Shown: piece after piece, positions 41,507 to 60,641 of the stretch
How the letters are laid out: every line of letters starts with the position of its first letter
Position numbering within the stretch: the stretch's first letter is position 1
NCBI GenBank assembly: GCA_963693365.1
Contig: CAVNZM010000007.1
Coordinates: forward strand, 9,114,001 to 9,178,000
Direction of reading: 5' to 3'
Source of the DNA: Amoebidium appalachense
Lineage: Eukaryota; Ichthyosporea
Length of the DNA stretch: 64,000 bases
Notes under the pieces: model-generated
Databases searched by the model: none
Told to the model about the DNA's origin: nothing
What the model saw: only the letters and a program-made list of their open reading frames with translations
Program-made: the position numbers and the translations under genes

Positions 41507-43630
41507 ACCCCACCCCGTCCCGCCCCGCCCCGCCCGCCCGCCCACCCACCCACCCGCCCCGTCCTTGCCAACCTTCACCTTTCCCCCTCCCTCCCTTCAG
41601 CCTTTTCTCTTCCCACCATGATATTTTCCCGTGCGCATCTCCTTCCTGCACGGTGGACTGCCCAACGCGTTAAAACATTTAAAAGGAGAAGGCCCATCGG
41701 CAACGGACGGTGGAATAGACAGTGAAAAAAGTATATTGCAGGTCCTGGTCCAGGAGGTGATTGTATTTCAAGGAAATTCTTTTTAACAGTGTTTGAAAAT
41801 AATTGAGGAGCATTTAAATTCCACCTAGGAGTCGGAAACTAAATTCTCAGTAGCCTAGCTAGTAATTTAGTAGCCTCAGGGGAGAGAGAGAGGTGAGGGA
41901 GGGAGAGGGAGGGAGGAAGGGAGAGGGGGAAGGGGATGGAGAGGAGGAGAGCGAGAGGAAGGGAGGAGAGTAATATACGGGGAGATAAGAGGGGGAAGAA
42001 GGGAGAGCAGCAGGCATGGCACGGAGGGTAAGAATACTCGATTTTTTGTTGGGGGGGAAGGGAGGGTGGAAGGGATGGGGCGATGATATGGACAGCCTAA
42101 CTCTTAGGCCTCTCCTCGAGGTACCCCGGGCTCTCATTTTCTGGGTTACTCATTACGAGCAACAACAAACACCCCCCCCCCCCCCCCCCCCCCCCCCAAA
42201 TCCGTTTGGGCATTTGTCACTCACGTCTTTCTCCCGCACGTGTGTCAAAACCTGGTCCAGACCTGAGAACCATGCTCCCCCTCCCCCGCCACCCCACCCC
42301 ACCTCACCTCACCCCCACCCACCCCCACGCCCCCTCCCTCCCCCCGGTGCCATTTTTTCCGGCCAGGATCCCAAGTAGCATTCAGCCCTCCTTCCTTTGT
42401 GGTACCGTAGGGCCCGCCACCTCTTCGTTTGTTTACTGGTGGTTGCCCTTACATGCAGCTTTAGCTCTCCTCTCCGAATCGTTATTGTGTGCTATTATTT
42501 GATCCCAAGTAGCATTCAGCCCTCCTTCCTTTGTGGTACCGTAGGGCCCGCCACCTCTTCGTTTGTTTACTGGTGGTTGCCCTTACATGCAGCTTTAGCT
42601 CTCCTCTCCGAATCGTTATTGTGTGCTATTAGCCATCCGAGAGACCCTGCCACGGCCGTCTCGAAATTACTATTTTTATCTTTCTACTTTTATAAAACCC
42701 TTGCATTTTGGTAGCATCAATATAGAGGGCCGTGACCCAGCTGTTTTGCCCGGCAAGAAATCATCAAGCTTGTATTATGGAGGGCAGGGAAGGGTTATTA
42801 TCTTGCTGCCAGAGAGGTGATAAGCTTGTGTGTGTTCGGGTAGAGTGTTCGTGTTTGTAAAATGTGTGTGTGCAGGCACGTGTGTGTGTGTGTGCACGCG
42901 TGCAAGTGTGTGTGTCGTGGTGATGGTGGGTTGGGGGCGGAGGTTGGGGCTGAGGGGAAGGGGGAAAGGGATATCATCTAATGGAGGATGGATGATTCCA
43001 TGCACCGTTTTCATGTCAAGACTTTGTAAGCCGGTTACTGGATGTGCAACTACGTGGCGCTGCTTGTGATGGGGCCTACGCAACAACATGCATATTCCTA
43101 CTTTTTTTATTGTTTTACTTCATGTTGATTTTCAGTCGTGATGGTGGGCCGCGTCGAGCATTCGTAAAAAAAAAGGATAGGTAAGCTTAAGGATGTAATT
43201 TAGCAGCGTTGACGAGTGTGTTGTGTATGTGACTGTGCAACATACGCGTGTGTGAGCGGCACCATACGTGTGTGTGAGCAGCACGAGCAAGTGTACTCGG
43301 CCTGTGTGTGTCTGGGCTCCTGGGTGCAATCCGGGGGAGGGGGGGTAAAAGATGTCACAGTGCATTGGAGTGGTCAGGATCAATTTTGATTTACTGCACA
43401 CTGGTAAATCCATAATTTAAAAACCGAAGATATTCCTGCAAACAAATGCCAGGCTTGAAGCAGAATGTCCCGTAACTAGAAGAAACAAGTTGATTGGTCA
43501 GATATCACGTCTATGTCATTTATAAACATCTCTCACCATACATGTGAGATCTAACCCGACTGACCTAGGCTCATTATATAAAAAATGGCAGTTAGATACC
43601 AGTTACTATTCAAGTAAGGGTCTAGTTAAT
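39651..43630. other. Intergenic DNA, simple repeats, no gene recognised
   Basis: GT-rich sequence at 39900-40250 with a main (GT)n at 40003-40102; C run then (AC)n and (CAC)n at 40842-40935; (GT)n at 41061-41140; C run of about 60 nt at 41446-41506; and unique DNA at 41730-43630. The glycine-, proline-, His-Thr- and Cys-Val-rich frames are artefacts. Confidence 0.65.
42367..42631. repeat. Perfect 131-bp tandem duplication
   Basis: 42367-42497 and 42501-42631 read identically, separated by TTT. The copy includes GATCCCAAGTAGCATTCAGC at its start and GTTATTGTGTGCTATTA at its end. Perfect identity implies a very recent event or an assembly duplication. No coding content recognised. Confidence 0.95.
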
Positions 43631-45411
43631 TTACTTGTTGCTTGCAGGCACGTAGTTGGTGAGCTGTTCCATGCGCTTGCCATCGGAGAATTCCTTAATG
43701 TTGCCGAGCGTCACCCGTGCAATGGCATCGAGGGCATCGATTGTCAAGAAGGCCTGGGGGGAAGAGGGAGGTTAGGTCCGTGCCAACAAGACAGACACAC
43801 GCTTGTGTGTGTGTGATGGGGAAGAAGGGATGATTGGGGGGGGGGGGGCAGTGGGAGCTGCCGTAACGAGACACAGCCAAGACATGAGAGACGGAGGGAG
43901 CGGGAGGATGACGGGTGGGTTGGTGGTGGTGGTGGTGTGTGTGTATGTTTTGTGGTGGTGGTGCTGTTTTTTTTTTGTTTTTTTTTGTTTTTTATTTTTT
44001 TTTTGGGGGGGGGGGGGGGGGGGAGGGGGGGGGGGGGGGCAGTATTACCTGGTGGGAGGTGATGACGACATTGTTGAGTGACTGCAGGCGGGCCAGGCGG
44101 TCGTCCTGGATGACCTTGTTGCTGAGATCCTCGAAGAAGTAGCCGGCCTCACCTTCGTACACGTCCAGACCGGCACCGGCAATCTGGCCGCTCTTGAGCC
44201 CCTCAAGAAGGGCATCGGTGTCGATGAGGCCACCACGGGATGTGTTGATGATCACAACACCCTTCTTCATCTGCACGTGTGAAGGGATCAGCAAACTAGT
44301 CTGCATATGTAAGATAACACCCACTTCCTACGGACAAACTTATGCTATATTTACATTAACCCCTCCCCCCCCCCCCCCCCCCCCCCCCAAAACACACACA
44401 CACACTCAGACAGAAAGCTCCCTACCAAATTCCCTCGCTCCCTTCCTCCCCTCTCCAATCTTGCAGAAAGCTCCCTATCACATCTCGTCATCCAAACCAT
44501 CCCCCTTTCTCTCTATCGAAGGGTCCCTACTGAAGGGACCCTGTCCATTAAGAACCGCCCCCTCCCCCCCCCCCAAACACCGCCCCTAAAAACCGTCCTA
44601 AGCCCACACCACAGCAGGCAGGACTCGTACCTTTGCAATTGTTTCCTTGTTGATCATGTGGTGGGTGGTGGGCAGCAGAGGGCTATGCAGGGAGATGATG
44701 TCTGAGCAGGCCAGGACCTCGTCCAGGGTCATGTACTTGACGTTCTCCTTGGCCGCATAGGCCGCATTCGGGTAGATGTCAAACGCCGCAATCTTGCAGC
44801 CGTACCCGAGCATAATGTCGATCAGGCACTGCCCGATCTTGCCGGTGCCGATCACACCACAGGTCTTACCGTGAAGGTCGAAGCCCACAAGGCCGGATAG
44901 CGAGAAATCGCCATCGCGCACGCGGTTGTATGCCTTGTGTGTCTTGCGGTTAAGCGTAAGGAGAAGGGCAGATGCGTGCTCAGCAACGGCATAGGGGGAG
45001 TAGGCGGGCACACGGGCCACACTGATGCCGAAAGCATCGGCAAGGTTAAGGTCGACGTTGTTGAAACCAGCGCAGCGCAGGGCAATCATCTTGACCCCCA
45101 AACGGGCCAACCCCTTGATGACAACGTCCGGCAGCTCATCGTTAACGAACACACACACCACATCGTAGCCCAGGGCAAGGTCCACGGTGTCCGGGCGCAG
45201 GCGGGCCTCGAAGTATTTGATCTCAAACCCATATTTGGCATTCTCGGCATCGAACGTATCCCTGTCGTACTGAAGGAGGAAATTGTTGTCAGGTTCTCTT
45301 TTTCAGGCGGTTATGTGTCTACTCCTTCCCACTCTTTTCCTAAGAAAAAATAGGGAGGAAAAAAGGGGGAGGGAAAGGGGAGGAGCACACGTGCCCTGCC
45401 CACACATGTTT

Positions 45412-45442
<31 letters not shown>

Positions 45443-46934
45443 GGGGGGGATGGGTCCGTAACTGCGAGGGAGGTGTCAGGAGAGAGGGGGGAAGGGGGGT
45501 GGAGAATGGAACCAGGGTAACCGAAAAAACAGTCTGTACCTTTGTATATGGTGTTTCTGTTGGAGATGAGAGGGCACGTGGGGGGAGGGGAAGGGGTGGG
45601 TGGGTGGGAGGTGGGGGAAGACAGGCAGACGAAGAGAGAGAGAGAGAATAGAGCAGCATAAGTATACAACATCTTCAGTATGGGACAGCCCGGCAGCATG
45701 TTCGTTTTTTTTGTTTTTTTTTTGGGGGGGGGGGGGGAAAGGGGGGGGGGGGGGGGGGGGGGGACGGTCTGGAAGCAAGGAAACAGGGAGCACGGGGCAA
45801 CAGAGATGTGTGGAGGATGGAAGAACGGTGGATCACATGCAGGGAGACGGAAAAAATGCAAGCAGGGTGCTTTTTTTTTTTTTTTTTTCTTGAGGGGGGG
45901 GGGGGGGGGGAAGGGGGTTGAACGTGTTGCTACACACAGTACGATAATTACTAATGTCGGATAACACAGTGCAACGCAACCTGAGCCAGATACGGCTTCA
46001 CTTGAACATGAGTGTATTATATTTTATCCCAAGAGGGAGGGAGGGGGAGGGGGAGAGGGGGCGGGGAATATAAGCTTCACAGAGAAAGAGAGAGCGACAA
46101 ATAGACCGTGCCCACCTGCTTGGCATCAAAAACGGCAATCTTCAGAGTCTTGTTGGCTTGGTCAACAATAGAGCCGCGGCGTGCGCGGGTAGATTTAGCA
46201 GAGCGCTCCCTGCGGATGATCTGCTGCATGTGTGCCAGCATCGAGTTGGCCAGTTCGGGGTGTGTGGCCAAGAGGGCCTGGAAGTCGTCATACGTGAGTG
46301 AGAAAACAACAGCGTCGGTCTTGGCAACAACCGAGGCGGAGTGTGTGCCTCGGCAGAACAAGGATCCCATGCCCGAGAAGTCACCGGGGTAAAGGGTATC
46401 CACTGAGATGTCCTGACCCTTGCTGTTGGTCACCATCACATCCATGTCACCTTGTGAGATAATGCTCATAGAGTGTGTCTCGGTGCCCTGCTTCAAAAGC
46501 ACCTCACCGGCTTTCAGCTTCTTCTCCACCATCTTGTCGGCGATTTGTGCCTGAAGAGCAAGGAATTTCTTAGTAATTTGCAAATGTTTTCAGACTCACG
46601 GCCACAGGCGCTTCGCATAAACTAGTTAGCAGGGATCTCAGATCTATGCAGCATGCAGGTCCATATCTGTTTCAACGCCTAAACAGTGCGCTATTGTGGA
46701 GTACAATAATAAGCGGGGACTTCAACCTCTAAACGAAGGTGAGGCATATTGGCAGTTTTCAACCTGTAAAGCACTTCACAGTTGCAAAGGTTTCTTGAGC
46801 ATTAGGAACACAGGCCAGTAACAACTACCACACTTCTCATCTCCCTACATCATGAAAAGGTTATGCACCTGGAGCTCCGGGGAGAGCGTGCCAAAGGCAC
46901 TGTTGCGGATAGCGTCGGCTTTGCTGACGGACAT
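43631..46934 (-). CDS. Cyclic-nucleotide-binding domain fused to D-lactate dehydrogenase, 5 exons, complete
   Basis: Exons 5' to 3': 46934-46869, 46550-46116, 45269-44631, 44270-44049, 43753-43631 (TAA); 494 residues, all junctions GT-AG and phase 0. Residues about 20-140 are a cNMP-binding/Crp-type domain ([36 protein letters not shown]). Its phosphate-binding cassette is altered: Met83 and His92 stand where Glu and Arg are usual. A basic linker (134-154) has RRGSIV, a PKA-type site. Residues 158-494 are an NAD-dependent D-2-hydroxyacid dehydrogenase of bacterial LdhA length: [25 protein letters not shown] (Rossmann loop), NTSRGG (Arg392), LDVYEGE (Glu419), SHQAF (His453), so the catalytic set is complete. 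It should reduce pyruvate to D-lactate with NADH, probably in the cytosol. The domain boundary lies inside exon 2, so fusion is not a splice guess. Ligand control is inference. Confidence 0.92.
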
Positions 46935-47480
46935 TCTGGAGATTGGAAAAGCAAACGCTAAGCGTATAAAACTTTTACAACTTATGTGTCTGGTGCTTCG
47001 AAGGCACACGAAAACTGACACATCTGAGCTTGACGGCGGGCTTTTATAGCCTTCCCAATTTCAAAATAGTTTTCGCCAAAATAAGTAAAAAATATTATGC
47101 CATTTGACATGAATGATACAGATCCAATCAGAGTAACACTTTTGTCTGGGAAAACTTTGTAATGCAAGACTACTTAATGTATGTCAAACAAAAAGGGCAA
47201 ACCTAGAAATTTCCCGGTTAAAATAGACTAAAATAAAACAATGAAAACTATTATTGCAGAAATATAACAACTTCCTGTAACATTTAGCAAGGTGCCTCTC
47301 ACCCAATAGCGATAAGGCACCAGAATTTACCTTATCTGGCAATATCTACATCGTGGTTATCACCACCTGCCAGAGACCCAAGTATGTGTCCAATCAGCGT
47401 TAGCTTCAAGGCGATGAAATTAGCCAATGGGATCGCTCTGAGGACCTTACCCCACCAGGCGGCGCCGCGCAGGCCGAAAG
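46935..47480 (-). promoter_or_regulatory. Candidate promoter of the CNBD-D-LDH gene
   Basis: CCAATCA at 47124-47130 and 47390-47396 and CCAAT at 47423-47427 lie within 500 bp upstream of the start codon. No TATA element stands out. Confidence 0.4.
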
Positions 47481-48391
47481 CCTGATATTCCAAAGTACAC
47501 ATATACAAGCCCTATGGAAAAAACCAAAAACCAATAACCAAAAAAAAAAAAAAAAAAAGGGGGGGGGGGAGGAAAAAACAAACCCTACTCCATAGCTATT
47601 GTAAGTACGAGTTTGCCTGCAAAAACCGGTTACCCAACCTCCGTCTGAGTGTACGGTCGACAAGATATCGAGCCAGGCAAATGCCATCATCACCGTAAAC
47701 TTTATTTGGCCGGCGCGTGCACCGTGCATGCATGTACAAGTAAATGTACACATGGCACAGGCTGTGTGCAAGCAGGTCCAAAACCTTTAGCATACACGGA
47801 GAGACCTAACAGTTAGTTTTAAGACCTTTCTGCCATTTTGGCGGTTAGAAACTGTGATTTGGGGACCTGGGGTTGCTAAGCAGGCGCTAAAGAAGACGTG
47901 TACACTCGTGGGCCTCAGTAAGCAAGGTGTCGTGAGAGGTAAGAGATTGTGACTGATCCGATAACACAAAGTAGATATATGAAGCGTACTTTGTGGACGG
48001 GGAAGTCGAAGGAGCGAGTTATTGGTTTGAAAGGGACATTACGTGCACCGAGAGCAAGTTGCAAAAGAACAACGGATAAGATCTGTAAACGAGGTAGATA
48101 GATCTGGTGGGCCGTGTGTTGAAATAGCACTCCTTGTGCTTAAGTTGTTGCTTGGACGTACCCTTTACTGGCACCGGAAGTGTGTAGGTGCAAAGGGGGG
48201 AGGGGGGGGGGGGGGGGTTGGAGGGGGTTTGGGAGAGGGGGCGGAAGGGGCTGAGGGAGAGGGTGAAAGGTGCTGAGAGAGGGGGTGCGAGGGAAGAGAG
48301 AGAGAGAGGGAGGGAGGGAGGGAGTGAGTGAGGGAGGGAGGGAGTGAGGGAGAGAGAGAGCCTCGGAGAGAGAGGGAGGGAGTGAGGGAGG

Positions 48392-48478
<87 letters not shown>

Positions 48479-48653
48479 TGAGAGAGAGAGGAGGGGGAAG
48501 AGAGGGAGGGAGGGGAGAGATGGGGAGAGGGTAAGGGGAGGGGGAAAAGAGAAGCGAGGGCGACTTTTTTTTACAGGTGAAAGGAGAGAAGAAAAGATAG
48601 AAGAAAAAATCAGAGACACAGAAGAAGGTTGGGGGAGGGGGTAAATGAGGGAG

Positions 48654-48686
<33 letters not shown>

Positions 48687-49326
48687 ATTAAGAGAGAAAG
48701 AGTGGGAGAGGGAGGGAGGGAGGGAAGAGAGTGAGAGAGACCGAAAAGAGAGAGAAGGAGAGGGAGGGAGGGAGGCAGAGGGAGAGAGGTCGGGATGACG
48801 AGAGGGAGAGGGAAAAATAGAGGAGAGAACACTTTTTTACGTGGGGGAGAGAGATAGAGATAGAAACAGAGACAGAGACACAGAGACAGAAAGAGACGAA
48901 AAAAGGTGAGACACAGAGGGGCAGGAGAGGGGTGGGGGGGGGGGAGGGGGGGGGGAGGGAGAGTGAGGGATCAGGAGGAGGGGGGAAGGGGGGACTGGGG
49001 GATGAAAGAGCGAGAGTGCTGAGAAAATAATAGTATGGAGGAGAGAGGCAGATTCGGGGAGACAGGAGGAGAGTGACGCTAGGTGGGAGAACGAGAGAAA
49101 TTTATGTGCCGTGCAAGTTTGGTTCGTGAAGGTGGGAGGTGCTTTTGGGCTGGAGGAGTTTAAGTGGAAAGTGCGGGTTGGGGAGAACTGTGTGTATGTG
49201 TGGTTGGGCGGGTGGGCGGGTGGGGTGGGTGGGTGGGTGGGTGGGTGGTGGGTGGGTGGGTGTGGGTGTGGGTGCAGGTGTGGGTGGGTGTGTGGGTGGG
49301 TGGGTATGGTTGTGCGTGTTGTGTGT

Positions 49327-49357
<31 letters not shown>

Positions 49358-49637
49358 TTGTGTGTTTTTTGGTGTGTTGTCTTTTTTTGTTTTTTTGTTT
49401 TTTTTGTGGGGGGGGGGGGGGGGGGGGGGGGGGGCATGGGGAGAGCAGGAGGGGCTTATCTAATCTTTGTGCCTCGGCTGGTCGATTACTGAGGATCACG
49501 TAAGATAGATGCTTATGTATGATATGGGGGTATTAGGGATGTTATCAGGTAGAGTTTCACAACTGTACCTCGTGTGTGCTTGTCGATGGGCAATCGGTGT
49601 GTTTGTTTTCGTGTGTTTTATCGCGTGCGCTGGGGGA

Positions 49638-49680
<43 letters not shown>

Positions 49681-50601
49681 CATAGTTTGACTCTTTGGTG
49701 ATCTCACGTTCCTTATTACCCCCTTCTCCGGTACCTCCACATAGTAGTAATGTGTGCTTTTTGTAACAGTGTGCTTTTGTGTGGTGTCTCGACATATGTT
49801 TGCACGCAACGTGTGTGTGTGTGTATGGACGGAGGGTTCCCCACCATTTTCCTTAAAGGGGAGATGGAAGGGGAGGGAGAGGGGGGGGGGGGGGGGGGGG
49901 GGTTACGAAGTCGTTTTAGGGATAGGATATTATCTAAAGGGGGGATGGGGGGGGGGGGGGGGGTAGAGTTTAACGGAAAGGAAGTCGGGGAGAAGGAAGC
50001 CATATGAGGCTTGTCAAAAGAATAAAAAGTTAGAAAGATGAAAGGGTTAGTCAAACCAGAGTAAGAGTCAAAATGTATGTCTCTTGATTCTCTTGATATG
50101 CTGCGAAATGCGCTTTTTGAGCGTGACCATGAATGGTGAAACTGTAGCAAAGGGAAGTCTATGAATCAGCCGGAAAAGGAACGACCAAAAGGGCATTTTG
50201 CCGAGAGAGACACATACAGGAAAGACCAAAAATAGCGTGTATGATAAGCAGTTACGAAGATGAAGAAGGGAATGAGTGCTTGAGGGCTTTTGCCTGTCTG
50301 TGTGTGCGTGTCCCCCCGGCAAGGTGGGAAGGGGGGGGGAGGGGGGGGTTAGAAGGATGGGGAAAGAGGAAGGGGAGGGAGGGGGGGGGGGGGGGGACGA
50401 AGGGTTGGCATTTTAAACTTAAGAAAGTTTTCTGATCCGTGATGTTTATACAGTCGGTACGATTGTATTGTACACAAAGCCATAATAAATTCTTACTACA
50501 GATAATAATTTTTGTTTTCGGTAGAAAATGATTATTATTTTCCCCAGATATTCAGCTGGGGTATTTTTTCCTTCGTCCACACCACAACCACTGCACGCAT
50601 T
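47481..50601. other. Intergenic DNA, GA- and G-rich, no gene recognised
   Basis: An A run followed by a G run at 47540-47570, a purine-rich region with GGGA and GA repeats at 48190-48960, GGTGG-type repeats at 49200-49300, and G runs at 49407-49434 and 49640-49676. The serine-leucine-proline frames on - are repeat translations. Confidence 0.65.
48290..48900. repeat. (GA)n and (GGGA)n purine tract
   Basis: About 600 bp almost entirely purine on the + strand, with GAGAGA and GGGAGGGA blocks and a G run at 48660-48684. Such mirror-like homopurine tracts can form triplex DNA; formation here is not shown. Confidence 0.9.
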
Positions 50602-57775
<7,174 letters not shown>

Positions 57776-57930
57776 GGTGGAGGGGGGAGGGGGGGGGGGG
57801 GGGGGGGGATGTGGGTATGCATGTGTGGCGAGTGTGTACACGTGTATGTCCCTCTCCATCACATACACACACACTCTCTCTCTCCTCCCCGTCTCCCCTC
57901 TCCCCCCCCTCACACACACACACACACACA

Positions 57931-58105
<175 letters not shown>

Positions 58106-58265
58106 CCTCTCCCCCTCCCCCCCCTCTCTCCCCCTCCCCCTGCCCCTCCCCCTCCAGGGCCTTGCAAGTTTAAAGTTCTCCGATTGACGTACGCCGTTGA
58201 GTTAATTCGTAAGCATCCCTTTCAACTGTGGTGTGATTGCGCCATAAGCGGTAAATACCAATAGA

Positions 58266-60009
58266 TGCGTAGCCAATGCGAGCCGGGCGCTCCATACATG
58301 GATTGAGGTATTCAATGAGTGCGCCTACGTGTCCTGGAGGCACGATCCTGCGCTCTGTGCTGTGCAGAGAGCCGATAGTAAAGGGTTAGGGAAACGAGTG
58401 AGTTCCCTCACGTATGATGACTCTAGATGCCATTATGCTGACTAACGCTTCCCCCCCCCCCCCCCCCCCCCCCCCCCCTTTTTTTCCCTCCTTTTTTTTT
58501 CTTAGTTCCCCCACATAGTGGAATGGGCTAACGTACGAGACCAACTCTCCCTACGGCAACCAGGCTCTGTACAGGTATCGTGGGTGAAGGGGCACCAATC
58601 CAACACCAAACGGTACGGTCAACGGAATAACGAGGCAGACAAGGCAGCCAATGCAGGAAGAACCCTCCCCCTCCCCCCCCCCCCTACCTCCGGCCCCGGG
58701 GGGGGGGAAATACTTCCTACGACTACAAGGCCACCGTATCCCCGGCAAAATTCCCGGTACACTGAACCGGTTGAACAAGGACTTCCTCACCGACATGGCC
58801 GGCAAGACCAAGGCTATGTCCATACTAGCCGACCCCAGACTGTTCCCAGCCGAACGGAACCCCCTCAAGCTCAACAAGGGGCCCGCACAGGAAACCATCG
58901 GGGCCGCCAGAGGCAACATTCGTGGCCTGTCCCTGGCTATGGGCACCATGCCTACCATGACACGGCTACACCGAGATCACCCCACCGTCGTTACACAGCC
59001 CACATGCCCCCGGTGCAGCCAGCACCCTGAGACCACCACCCACCTCTGGGCCTGCCCGGCCCATGCCGGGGAGGTCCCCACCCTGACCACGGCCATCACA
59101 GCCTGCATCCACAACGTCCTGCACACTCGTCATCCAAACACCCCCACGGCACAGCACCACCATACGGCAGTCACGGTGGTAGACCAATGTGCATGGATAA
59201 ACGGGATAGGAGGCAACGGTGACCCACCAGGCCCCAAAGACATCAAGTAGGTCGAACGGGGATTCTGCCCACGATCGGTGGGCCCACTACTTGCAGCCAC
59301 CGGCACCACCAAGACCACCACCCGGGCCATCTTAGGAAAAATCACAGTAGAGTTGCAGTCCTTTTTCTTTTCAAAAATTTGGCACCCACGGAACACAGCA
59401 CTCCCCCCCACCCACCCCAAAATGCAAAAACACCACCATATACCCACCACCCGTAGAAAGAAAAGTATGGCTCCCCAAAAACCCAAGACACCCACAAATA
59501 CACCCCCCACACACACCCGGCCAGCCTGTTCTGACTGCCGGAACACACACAGACCCAGTGTGCCCTGTAAAACCCACTTCTTAGTTCACAAAAACATTGC
59601 CACAACATACGTACAACAACATATAATGTTAGGCAGCAACCCCCCCCCACCACCACCACCACACCCCATCATCCACCCATACCCACCGTAAATACTATAC
59701 ACAACACTTAGGACTTCCCAATACTGTAGATCGACCAATGAGAGCCCTCGGTTAACGTTTATTGCTAGGTTTTGAATGGAGGGGAGGACTGGAGCCTCCT
59801 GCCGGCGTGGCTGGGGTAGTATCCCTGGGCAAAGTGTGTACTTATAGTTAGGTTGTGAAGGATGGTTTAGCTTAGCTGAACTCATAGATAGCACCTTGAC
59901 TAGTGTACTGTCGGTGCTGTGTGGTAGACGGTAGTTTCCCTAGAGGGCCTGAAAAGGCCCTCCGGGAATAAAACGTGATAATAATAATAATAAAAAATAA
60001 TATATAAAA
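58266..60009 (+). mobile_element. LINE 3' part with RNase H and zinc-knuckle coding sequence
   Basis: Coding-like sequence begins by about 58280 (NECAYVSWRHDPALCAV), is interrupted by a stop and a C/T run (58440-58504), and resumes at 58505 with the RNase H end: VSWVKGHQ, then YGQRNNEADKAANAG. A frame change in C/G runs near 58670-58710 leads to a 200-residue frame with CPRCSQHPETTTHLWACP, a zinc knuckle typical of LINE C-termini. A single in-frame TAG at 59248-59250 is followed by a further open stretch to about 59690. The 3' end has a hairpin (GGGCCTGAAAAGGCCC) and a GATAATAATAATAA tail. The 5' half (endonuclease, RT) is absent. Confidence 0.75.
58505..59250 (+). pseudogene. RNase H/zinc-knuckle ORF of the LINE, frame-broken
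   Basis: RNase H C-terminal motifs (WVKGH, NNEADKAA) occupy the first frame; the second frame carries RIPGKIPGTLNRLNKDFLTD and the CCHC-like knuckle with spacing C-x2-C-x8-H-x3-C. The RNase H catalytic Asp/Glu residues would lie upstream and are not seen. The frame break falls in homopolymers, so a sequencing error cannot be excluded, but the lack of a 5' half makes the copy inactive either way. Confidence 0.7.
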
Positions 60010-60610
60010 CAATGCAAGTGGTTGATATGAGACATGTTATCCCCCCGCCCCCCCAACCGCCAACCCCACCACTCCCCTCCCCTCCCCACCCCTCCCTTCC
60101 CCCCCACCGGTACCCACCAGCCCCCACCCTCCCCTCCCCCTCTCCCTCCCTCCCCACTTCCCCAGTGGATCCCCCTCTACCCCCCCCTCCCCCCCTCGAA
60201 GGACCATTGCGCAGCCAGGCCGGGGGGGAGAGGGGGACGGGGGGGGGGGGGGGGAGGAGGGGGGGGGGGGGGGACTAAGTCTTGTTAAATGTGCGGGAAC
60301 CATTAGTAACTATGCTGGATATGTGAAGTGCAGGATAGAGCCTCAGGGCATAGAAGGTGCAGAAAGGTTAAACACCAATGACTTCGATAGGTTCATATGT
60401 CAGCCCCTAAAGGTGTAGGGGGTTGGTCGGTGCAAAGAGGATCTGTAGGCCCTCCTCCCCTCCCCCCCTCCCCCCCCCCTTCCCCCGTCTCCACGGCTGT
60501 CGCCTCCCCCCATCTCCCACCCCCCTTCCCCACTAAACCTCCTCCCGTTCGTAAACGCTCATATATCACAAAACTTTTTTTTTTCCTTTTTTTTTTTTCC
60601 TTTTTTTTTT

Positions 60611-60641
<31 letters not shown>

